Positions 1-5,129 of a stretch of DNA of 7,286 bases are shown in pieces. The stretch spans positions 1 through 7,286 of the forward strand of contig JABDPQ010000775.1 in NCBI GenBank assembly GCA_013042695.1, given 5' to 3'. The position numbers and the translations under genes were made by a program. How positions within the stretch are numbered: position 1 is the first letter of the stretch; each line of letters begins with the position of its first letter. The notes under the pieces are model-generated. The model was not told the origin of the DNA and did not search any database. It was given only the letters and a program-made list of their open reading frames with translations. The DNA is from Desulfobacterales bacterium (GTDB lineage Bacteria > Desulfobacterota > Desulfobulbia > Desulfobulbales > Desulfocapsaceae).

Positions 1-313
1 CAACAGCCCAGGCCAGGTTGCGCGCTGTTGGCCGTGCATTCTTGAGAAGCTCTGCTGCCTGAAGCAGGTCATAATGGCAGTGTTTTTCTCTTGCTGTCTG
101 GGCGGCAAGATGCATGCCAAACGCCGCTGTCGCACCAATCAGGCCGGCACCTCTAACATGCATATCTTTTATGGCGGTATAGGCATCTTCCGTGGTTGCC
201 AGCGTTTCAGTGACGAATCGATGAGGCAGCTGGCGCTGGTCGATAATCTCTATTCTCTCATATGAGTCGGGATCCGGCCATATGGTCCGGTAATGATGTC
301 CGTTTACTTTCAT
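1..313 (-). CDS. mtnA: S-methyl-5-thioribose-1-phosphate isomerase, N-terminal part (runs off left edge)
   Basis: Reading the minus strand from the ATG at 313 gives 104 open codons to the window edge. The protein begins MKVNGHHYRTIWPD and continues with IIDQRQLPH (residues 23-31), VRGAGLIGATAAFG (53-66) and RPTARNLAWAV (94-104). This is the usual N-terminus of the MtnA/eIF2B-alpha-like family, where the RGA triplet (54-56) and the Arg of RPTA.NL (94) belong to the substrate-binding site. The family isomerises methylthioribose-1-phosphate to methylthioribulose-1-phosphate in the cytoplasmic methionine salvage pathway. The catalytic Cys and Asp lie beyond the edge and cannot be checked. A GGGAG Shine-Dalgarno sits a few bases before the ATG, which supports this start. 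The usual family motif is RGAPAIG; here it reads RGAGLIG, a mild deviation. The gene is divergent from amtB and is not part of the nitrogen unit. Confidence 0.9.
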   Translation of the reverse strand, partial: MKVNGHHYRTIWPDPDSYERIEIIDQRQLPHRFVTETLATTEDAYTAIKDMHVRGAGLIGATAAFGMHLAAQTAREKHCHYDLLQAAELLKNARPTARNLAWAV

Positions 314-369
314 ATACTCCCTGAAGATAAGAACTTTTCCCTGTAGTAAATCAGGAACATATGTAAACC

Positions 370-424
370 ACGCTTTTCCCATAGTCGACAATAAAAAGCG
401 TATGGGGCTGTCGGCAAAGCGACA
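370..424 (-). repeat. Interleaved inverted repeats in the mtnA leader
   Basis: Two inverted repeats are interleaved rather than nested. ACGCTTTT (370-377) is complementary to AAAAGCGT (394-401), and CCCATA (378-383) to TATGGG (401-406). A third motif, CGACA, occurs at 386-390, 409-413 (there as TGTCG) and 420-424, allowing either a hairpin at 409-424 with a 6-base loop or pairing of 386-390 with 409-413. Read as mtnA leader RNA (minus strand), these pairings exclude one another or approach a pseudoknot order. A regulatory role is inference. The region does not match a SAM riboswitch consensus that I recognise. Confidence 0.5.
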
Positions 425-446
425 CAGGGAGCAAAACATTACTGCC

Positions 447-473
447 GCATCATTAATCTTATGATAATGATGC
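447..473. repeat. 9-bp inverted repeat, possible operator
   Basis: GCATCATTA (447-455) and TAATGATGC (465-473) are perfect inverted copies separated by 9 bases. The element overlaps the candidate mtnA -10 region and lies about 270 bases before the amtB start, so it could be a regulator site for either gene. It contains GATAATGAT, which resembles part of a Fur box, but the arm spacing does not fit Fur. Confidence 0.45.
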
Positions 474-488
474 CAATGCTACAAACAA
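461..488 (-). promoter_or_regulatory. Weak sigma-70-like promoter candidate for mtnA
   Basis: On the minus strand TTGTTT (488-483) and TATCAT (466-461) are separated by 16 bases, giving an imperfect -35/-10 pair. Transcription would start near 454, leaving a leader of about 140 bases that includes the interleaved repeats. In AT-rich DNA such matches are frequent, so support is weak. Confidence 0.22.
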
Positions 489-489
489 A

Positions 490-505
490 ATGACAAAATT
501 GTCAT
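490..505. repeat. 16-bp dyad ATGACAA-AA-TTGTCAT, possible operator
   Basis: ATGACAA (490-496) and TTGTCAT (499-505) are perfect inverted arms around a two-base centre, the usual geometry of a dimeric regulator site. It lies roughly 110 bases before the start point expected from the sigma-54-like element at 583-598. That distance would suit an upstream activator site. The protein that binds cannot be named from the sequence. Confidence 0.45.
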
Positions 506-551
506 AACACATGTTTTTTTCGTTCGTGAAATTTAGATTAGTTTCGTAATT

Positions 552-565
552 ACAAATATATTTGT
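552..565. repeat. 14-bp perfect palindrome
   Basis: ACAAATATATTTGT is a perfect palindrome placed just before the sigma-54-like element. It is entirely A/T apart from the two outer C/G pairs, so chance occurrence in this AT-rich stretch is a real alternative to an operator. Confidence 0.4.
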
Positions 566-582
566 CCAACTATGAATAAATA

Positions 583-598
583 CAGCACGTAAATCGCA
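583..598 (+). promoter_or_regulatory. Degenerate sigma-54 (-24/-12) promoter candidate for amtB
   Basis: CAGCACGTAAATCGCA can be aligned to the consensus TGGCACG-N4-TTGCA with 9 of 12 fixed positions matching and the correct 10-base gap between the -24 and -12 dinucleotides. The -12 GC is intact, but the -24 GG is AG here and TTGC is TCGC, both serious departures. Ammonium transporter genes are commonly sigma-54/NtrC-controlled in proteobacteria, which makes the site plausible but unproven. Confidence 0.3.
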
Positions 599-727
599 CA
601 TGTTTGTATTGAATTTATTTCCAATCATGTTATCTTCATTTCCAATTATTGTAATTTTACTACAAAAATGTAATAAACTTCATACGACTAGCCGTGTTTC
701 TCTTGGGCGAAAATACGGTATCGGAGA

Positions 728-738
728 AAGGGAGGGAG
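728..738 (+). promoter_or_regulatory. Ribosome binding site that fixes the amtB start
   Basis: The purine-rich stretch AAGGGAGGGAG contains GGAGG at 731-735, five bases before the ATG at 741. No comparable site precedes the in-frame ATG at 600, and AmtB-like sequence begins only at 741. Confidence 0.85.
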
Positions 739-740
739 CA

Positions 741-1748
741 ATGAATAACGCAGACACCGCATTTATCCTCGCTTCGGCAGGGCTTGTTTTGTTGATGACG
801 CCTGGTTTGGCACTTTTTTATGCAGGCATGGTGCGATCCAATAATGTCTTGGGAACGATAATGCAGAGTTTGTTCATGATTTCTTTGATAACCATTGAAT
901 GGGTTTATCTTGGCTATTCCATGTCATTTGGTCCAACGATCGGCGGGTTTATCGGCGATTTTTCGTGGTTTGCGCTTAGCGGGGTGACCTCAGAGCCAAG
1001 CCCGGATTACGCGACAACCATACCGCATGTCGTTTTCATGATATTCCAGTGTATGTTCGCCATCATTACTCCTGCTCTTATCACGGGAGCATTTGCAGAA
1101 CGGGTTAAGTTTGTCCCATTTATCATTTTTTCAATTCTATGGGCTGTGCTGGTTTACAATCCCGTTTGCCATTGGATTTGGGGAAAAGGTGGCTGGCTGG
1201 GCGCCATGGGCGTGCTTGATTTCGCTGGGGGGCTTGTTGTCCATGCAACATGTGGAACTGCTGCGCTTGCCGGCGTTCTTGTCTTGGGGCCGAGAAGAGG
1301 GTATGGCAGAACCAACTTTATGCCGCATAATCTACCGCTGACCGTGCTTGGAACAGGTCTTCTCTGGTTTGGGTGGTTTGGTTTTAACGGTGGGTCCGCC
1401 CTTGCGGCAGATGGAGTTGCTGCGACTGCTTTTGTGGCGACGCATTTAGGCGGAATGGCTGGAATGACAATGTGGGTTGTCTTGGAGTGGAAAACGCAAG
1501 GTAAGCCCACAATTCTTGGTGCGGCCTCTGGTGCCATTGCAGGCCTGGCAACGATTACTCCGACAGCTGGCTTTGTCGGGCCTAACTCGGCAATCATAAT
1601 TGGACTGCTGGGCGGGGCGTTTTGCTACACTGCCGTCAGCATGAAGACTAAATTTAAACTTGACGATTCTCTTGATGTTGTCGGTATTCATGTGTCGGCG
1701 GGCTTTTGGGCACACTCTGTGTTGGCTTATTTGCAAGTACAGCGGTAA
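741..1748 (+). CDS. amtB: Ammonium transporter AmtB, main part (frameshifted near 1692)
   Basis: This is the Amt/Mep/Rh ammonium channel, an inner-membrane trimer. It is read in frame for about 317 residues, and then a frameshift replaces the true C-terminus with 18 unrelated residues. Numbering from the ATG at 741 matches mature E. coli AmtB almost exactly: Phe106 in the outer gate, Trp147, Asp160 (LDFAGG), His168 of the twin-His pair (GGLVVHATCG), Trp212 and Phe215 (GWFGFNGG), and the second His at 317 (DVVGIH). No cleavable signal peptide is evident; the first transmembrane segment begins near residue 6. One G is missing after the CAT at 1689-1691. Restoring it turns the next codons into GVGGLLGTLCVGLFAS, the expected family sequence, and gives a 406-residue protein ending at 1960. 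As written the product would lack the last membrane segments and the PII-contacting tail. It may be a true mutation or an assembly error. Confidence 0.9.
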   Translation: MNNADTAFILASAGLVLLMTPGLALFYAGMVRSNNVLGTIMQSLFMISLITIEWVYLGYSMSFGPTIGGFIGDFSWFALSGVTSEPSPDYATTIPHVVFMIFQCMFAIITPALITGAFAERVKFVPFIIFSILWAVLVYNPVCHWIWGKGGWLGAMGVLDFAGGLVVHATCGTAALAGVLVLGPRRGYGRTNFMPHNLPLTVLGTGLLWFGWFGFNGGSALAADGVAATAFVATHLGGMAGMTMWVVLEWKTQGKPTILGAASGAIAGLATITPTAGFVGPNSAIIIGLLGGAFCYTAVSMKTKFKLDDSLDVVGIHVSAGFWAHSVLAYLQVQR

Positions 1749-1960
1749 ATCCCGGTGGAGCGGATGGTCTTTTTGGGGGAAATCCCGGTCAGCTATTTAT
1801 TCAGCTAAAAGGTGCTCTTATCGTAAGTGTATATGCCTTTGTTGTAAGTTGGGTTATATTCAAAGTGATTCACGCAACCATTGGCATGCGCGTGACGGAT
1901 GAGAACGAAGTTTCCGGTTTGGACTCAACCGAACACTCTGAAACGGCTTATAACAACTAA
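1706..1960 (+). CDS. amtB: Ammonium transporter AmtB, C-terminal part in the shifted frame
   Basis: This frame is open from 1676 to the stop at 1958-1960 and continues AmtB after the frameshift. The AmtB-like match begins at about 1691. It encodes LGTLCVGLFASTAVNP, a glycine-rich loop (GGADGLFGGNPGQL), the last transmembrane helix (ALIVSVYAFVVSWVIFKVI) and the cytoplasmic tail GMRVTDENEVSGLDSTEHSE. In AmtB proteins this tail is strongly conserved and couples the subunits and the PII protein. Its intact conservation argues that the frameshift is recent or a sequencing artefact. The TTG at 1706 is only where a separate open frame could nominally begin. No Shine-Dalgarno supports independent translation there, so I regard this as part of one gene with the preceding entry. 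Confidence 0.8.
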   Translation: MGTLCVGLFASTAVNPGGADGLFGGNPGQLFIQLKGALIVSVYAFVVSWVIFKVIHATIGMRVTDENEVSGLDSTEHSETAYNN

Positions 1961-2053
1961 AATAACTTGGTATCCTTGCCAATAGCGGCTGCAGTGTTCG
2001 TGGCGGTTTGAAACGAGTGCACCGAGCGTGTTGGCTTACAATGGCACAGTCAA

Positions 2054-2060
2054 GAGGAGA
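2054..2060 (+). promoter_or_regulatory. Ribosome binding site that fixes the glnB start
   Basis: GAGGAGA lies four bases before the ATG at 2065. The frame is also open to ATGs at 2008 and 2041, but neither has a comparable site, and starting at 2065 gives the standard 112-residue PII protein. Confidence 0.85.
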
Positions 2061-2064
2061 GATT

Positions 2065-2403
2065 ATGAAAAAAATAGAAGCAATTATCAAACCGTTTAAG
2101 CTCGACGATGTAAAAGATGCATTAAACGAGATTGGTATCAAAGGGATGACGATATCAGAAGTAAAAGGATATGGTCGCCAAAAAGGTCACACGGAAATAT
2201 ATCGTGGGGCAGAGTATGTTATCGATTTTATTCCCAAAGTAAAAATTGAAATTGTGCTACCTGCAGATAGTGTTGATCTTGTTGTTGATAAAATCCGTGA
2301 AGCTGCAAATACTAACAAGATTGGCGACGGCAAAATTTTCGTCATGCCGGTCGAAAGAGTTGTGAGAGTGAGGACCGGTGAAGAAAACCGGGATGCTGTT
2401 TAG
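2065..2403 (+). CDS. glnB: Nitrogen regulatory protein PII
   Basis: This cytoplasmic trimeric signal protein binds ATP/ADP and 2-oxoglutarate and reports carbon/nitrogen status to its partners. The 112 residues equal the family's usual length. The T-loop carries YRGAEYVIDF (46-55) with Tyr51, the residue uridylylated by GlnD. The second family signature, TNKIGDGKIFVMPV, is at 83-96 and shapes the nucleotide site. Asp54 is the residue typical of GlnB, where E. coli GlnK has Asn. Yet the position straight after amtB is the usual place of glnK, so the gene may do the GlnK job of gating AmtB. It follows amtB by 104 bases and precedes glnD by 5 bases, so glnB and glnD are surely co-transcribed. 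The frame is intact and ordinary. Identity as PII is certain; the GlnB/GlnK label is a convention. Confidence 0.97.
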   Translation: MKKIEAIIKPFKLDDVKDALNEIGIKGMTISEVKGYGRQKGHTEIYRGAEYVIDFIPKVKIEIVLPADSVDLVVDKIREAANTNKIGDGKIFVMPVERVVRVRTGEENRDAV

Positions 2404-2408
2404 GATCG

Positions 2409-5000
2409 ATGGTTGCAAAACTAAAAAATCAAAGCCAGGCACTGGATGAACTCTGGGGACAAGGTCTGAGCGGTACTTCACTGCTCCAGGATCACAGTGG
2501 TCTTGCAGATCAGTTTATAGAGGACTGTTTTGCGAGTATCCAGAACTCTGGTTCGGCAAAGCATGTGGCGATCCTGGCCCTTGGCGGTTATGGACGTCAG
2601 GAGCTTTTTCCGTTCTCAGATATTGACCTGATGATCCTCTACAATTCGAAACTTGGCAAGAAGGTGGGTGAGCTCACCGATGCTATTCTCTATCCGCTCT
2701 GGGATACAGGTTATGAAGTCGGTCATGGGGTACGAACGATTAAAGAGTCAATGCGTCAGGCTGCGAAGGACTTTGTTTTTCGGGTAGCAATGCTCGATGC
2801 CCGCTTTATTGTGGGGTCTAAAGACCTCTTCAATGAACTCATGGGAAAATACAAGCAGAAGTATGTTGAAGGACGTAGGCGTGATTTTGTTCGAAACCTT
2901 AACCAGTTCAATGAGGAGCGGCGCGAGCGCTTTGGCAGCCATGGGTATCTGCTTGAGCCTAACATAAAAGAGAGCAAAGGCGGGCTGCGTGATATCCAGT
3001 CAATGATCTGGGCGGCCCAAGTCGTTTTTGGCATCGATTCATTTGAGGGTATTGTCCAGACAGGATTTCTCCTGGAGCAAGAGGCGGAGCGCTTCGTTGA
3101 TGCTCAGAACATGCTCGTGCGAGTCAGGAACAGGCTGCACTACATTAGTGGTCGAAAAAATGATCAGCTTTATTTCGAGCAGCAGGAAGAAATGGCGGCT
3201 GCATTCGGTCATAAAAACAGCACAACCAAGTTGCAGGTTGAGCAATTCATGAGGGAGGTCTACAGCCACCTGAGAACCATTGCCGTTACAACAGATTTGT
3301 TTTTCGACCATGTCAATGAAGTCCTGAGTCTTGCGGATAAGAAGAGAGGGCCTGCAGATCGTGAAATTGAAGACTGGATTGAGTTGCGCAAAAATCGTAT
3401 CCATTTAACCGCCAGGTCTGAAGAGCTTCAGGCAAAGCCCCATCTCTTGATGAGGACCTTTCTTGCATCAGCCAGAACAGGCGTGCCGATACATCACCGC
3501 TCGAAAATGTCCATAACGGAAAATCTTGGACTGATCACCTTTAAGCTGAGGTCTTCTCCGCGTATGGCAAACCCTTTCATGGCTATCCTTATGATGCCCC
3601 AACATGTACTGCCCGTGCTCGAAGGCATGCTCGAGACCGGCTTGCTTGGTGTATATCTGCCTGAGTTTGCCAGGATAGATGCTCTGGCGCAACACGATAT
3701 CTACCATATCTACACTGTTGACAGGCACTCACTTCAGGCAGTAGCAGAGCTGCACAAAGTGCTCGGGGAAGAAGCAGAAATTGCCGAACAGGTTTCTATG
3801 AGCAAACCCCTCTATCTGGCAGCGCTTCTTCATGACATAGGCAAGAACTCGGGCAGAGATCATTCAGAATATGGAGCTGAGCTTGCCGACGTCATTGGCG
3901 AGCGTCTCTGTCTGTCTCCCGAGGAGCGAAAAACCCTCATGTTCCTTATTCTTTACCATCTCTTTATCCCTGAGAATGCCTTGAGAAGGGATCTTGAGGA
4001 TACTGTTTTTATCAAGAAATGCGCCGAGATTATTGGCAGCAGTGAACGGCTGGCAATGCTCTATTTGCTCTCTGTTGCCGATTCCCGCGCAACCGGTCCT
4101 TCAGCCTGGAGCGATTGGAAAGCGACTCTGATGAGGGACATGTATCTTAAATTAAACGCCTACCTTGCCCATGTTGATGATGAGGCGCCGACAATGGTCG
4201 ATCGTCAACAAGAGGAAGGTGTCTCGTGGCTGCGGGGGCAGGTAGAGAAGCTGGCTGCAAAAGAAGACGGTCTGAGGATGAAAGTGGATGAGCTGTCAGC
4301 CGATTATCTGAGCAGCTTTACTCCAGGGACAATTCTTGAGCATCTTCGGATCCATCGCGATCGCTATCAGCTTATCAGACAAAAATCACTCATTGTTCCG
4401 GATGAATTGGGAGATCACTGGTCGGTATTGGTAATGTCTGTTGATCAGCCTGGCTTTTTGGCAAAGATTTGTGGGGTCATGACGCTGCATAATCTGACTG
4501 TTGTTAATGCCCAGATTTTTACCTGGGCCGATGACACTGTTGTCGATGTCATTGATGTCCGGCCGGCAGAGGGGCTTGCGTTTGATGAATATGACTGGGA
4601 TGCCATTAGTAAAGACTTGGAGCGAGCGGTCAGTCACAGGCTTGGCCTTGGTCACAGGTTATATGAAAAATTAAAAAACAGTAACGGTCGCAAGCGAGAG
4701 CTGGCCGGCAGTCACGAGCATCGCGTACTCATTGACAACGAGAGTTCAGAGGACTTTTCAGTTATCGAGGTGCATGCAAGCGACATCTCTGGCCAGTTGT
4801 ATCGTATTGCGCAAACATTGGCAGATTTTGGCATAAACATTCATAAGGCATTTATAGCAACCGAGGTCGGCCAGTTGATTGATGTTTTCTATGTGCTTGA
4901 TAATAGAGGAAGACGTGTTGAATCGAGTGATTTTAAAGAAGAGGTTGCTAACGGACTGATGTATGCAATTGGTGCAACAGATGAGCAAGCCAGAAAATAA
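2409..5000 (+). CDS. glnD: Bifunctional PII uridylyltransferase/uridylyl-removing enzyme
   Basis: GlnD adds UMP to Tyr51 of PII when glutamine is low and removes it when glutamine is high. All expected domains are present in 863 residues. The nucleotidyltransferase motif GGYGRQELFPFSDIDL spans 59-74, with the Gly pair at 59-60 and metal-binding Asp71 and Asp73. The uridylyltransferase helical region follows (about 110-320). The HD hydrolase domain has His439 (TVDRHS), His475-Asp476 (LLHDIGK) and Asp558 (SVADSR), so the uridylyl-removing activity should be intact. Two C-terminal ACT domains, the glutamine sensors, begin near 671 (WSVLVMSVDQPGFLAKI) and 783 (FSVIEVHASDISGQL). The start lies five bases after the glnB stop, with AGGA at 2402-2405 overlapping that stop; spacing to the ATG is short, which suggests translational coupling. 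There is no frameshift or missing catalytic residue. Confidence 0.97.
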   Translation: MVAKLKNQSQALDELWGQGLSGTSLLQDHSGLADQFIEDCFASIQNSGSAKHVAILALGGYGRQELFPFSDIDLMILYNSKLGKKVGELTDAILYPLWDTGYEVGHGVRTIKESMRQAAKDFVFRVAMLDARFIVGSKDLFNELMGKYKQKYVEGRRRDFVRNLNQFNEERRERFGSHGYLLEPNIKESKGGLRDIQSMIWAAQVVFGIDSFEGIVQTGFLLEQEAERFVDAQNMLVRVRNRLHYISGRKNDQLYFEQQEEMAAAFGHKNSTTKLQVEQFMREVYSHLRTIAVTTDLFFDHVNEVLSLADKKRGPADREIEDWIELRKNRIHLTARSEELQAKPHLLMRTFLASARTGVPIHHRSKMSITENLGLITFKLRSSPRMANPFMAILMMPQHVLPVLEGMLETGLLGVYLPEFARIDALAQHDIYHIYTVDRHSLQAVAELHKVLGEEAEIAEQVSMSKPLYLAALLHDIGKNSGRDHSEYGAELADVIGERLCLSPEERKTLMFLILYHLFIPENALRRDLEDTVFIKKCAEIIGSSERLAMLYLLSVADSRATGPSAWSDWKATLMRDMYLKLNAYLAHVDDEAPTMVDRQQEEGVSWLRGQVEKLAAKEDGLRMKVDELSADYLSSFTPGTILEHLRIHRDRYQLIRQKSLIVPDELGDHWSVLVMSVDQPGFLAKICGVMTLHNLTVVNAQIFTWADDTVVDVIDVRPAEGLAFDEYDWDAISKDLERAVSHRLGLGHRLYEKLKNSNGRKRELAGSHEHRVLIDNESSEDFSVIEVHASDISGQLYRIAQTLADFGINIHKAFIATEVGQLIDVFYVLDNRGRRVESSDFKEEVANGLMYAIGATDEQARK

Positions 5001-5036
5001 CAATTATGTAATAAAATTTTGAATTGTGTTTTTTTT
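5000..5036 (+). terminator. Weak terminator-like hairpin after glnD
   Basis: ACAATT (5000-5005) can pair with AATTGT (5022-5027), followed by a run of eight T (5029-5036). The stem is short and AT-rich with a long loop, so at best it would cause partial termination between glnD and glnA. Confidence 0.22.
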
Positions 5037-5037
5037 G

Positions 5038-5066
5038 TTGCAGGTTTTGTAACAAATTGGTAAATG
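5038..5066 (+). promoter_or_regulatory. Weak sigma-70-like promoter candidate for glnA
   Basis: TTGCAG (5038-5043) and TAAATG (5061-5066) are 17 bases apart, an ideal spacing but with only 3 and 4 of 6 consensus matches. A separate promoter for glnA is plausible given the 129-base gap. No sigma-54 site with correct spacing was found here. Confidence 0.22.
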
Positions 5067-5098
5067 ATAAATGCTGATCGGGACAAGATCAGACCAAT
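5056..5098 (+). repeat. Nested inverted repeat in the glnA leader
   Basis: An inner perfect hairpin, CTGATC (5074-5079) with GATCAG (5087-5092) and a 7-base loop, is enclosed by an outer pair, ATTGGT (5056-5061) with ACCAAT (5093-5098). The two 3' arms are contiguous, while a 12-base bulge separates the 5' arms. TGATAAAT occurs directly repeated at 5065-5072 and 5101-5108. The element ends 16 bases before the glnA ribosome binding site (GAGGAG, 5115-5120). It could be a leader RNA structure or a protein site; it does not match the known glutamine riboswitch motifs as I know them. Confidence 0.5.
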
Positions 5099-5129
5099 AC
5101 TGATAAATTAAATAGAGGAGACAGGAAAT

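Larger units (their letters stand above)
314..740. other. AT-rich divergent intergenic region between mtnA and amtB
   Basis: These 427 bases carry no convincing gene. The plus-strand frame is open from an ATG at 600, but its 47 extra residues are unlike any AmtB N-terminus. The region holds interleaved inverted repeats close to mtnA (370-424), three dyads (447-473, 490-505, 552-565) and a degenerate sigma-54-like element (583-598). The middle is very AT-rich, as expected of a two-way promoter region. Confidence 0.8.

Noticed and set aside
74..265. Plus-strand 63-codon open frame at the left edge
   Set aside because: It is the antisense shadow of mtnA, whose minus-strand product is clearly recognisable.
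600..740. N-terminal extension of AmtB from the ATG at 600
   Set aside because: The extra 47 residues are AT-rich-DNA translation unlike any AmtB, there is no ribosome site, and the ATG at 741 has a strong one and gives numbering that matches E. coli AmtB.
807..824. TGGCAC...TGCA resembling a sigma-54 promoter inside amtB
   Set aside because: The gap between GG and GC is 11, not 10, and the bases encode the conserved LALFYAG segment.
1154..1597. 147-codon minus-strand frame inside amtB
   Set aside because: It has no recognisable domain or ribosome site and lies wholly opposite conserved amtB codons.
1676..1748. Programmed -1 frameshifting in amtB
   Set aside because: No slippery heptamer or downstream stem is evident, and a missing G restores conserved glycines better than a slip at the TTT (1704-1706) would.
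1961..2064. Separate promoter or structured RNA between amtB and glnB
   Set aside because: Only short imperfect repeats and no spaced promoter elements are visible; read-through from amtB is the simpler view.
5059..5074. GG...GC resembling a sigma-54 promoter before glnA
   Set aside because: The gap is 12 bases rather than 10, and the flanking consensus is absent.
5041..5129. Glutamine riboswitch before glnA
   Set aside because: Hairpins exist, but the conserved core of the glnA/downstream-peptide RNA motifs is not seen.
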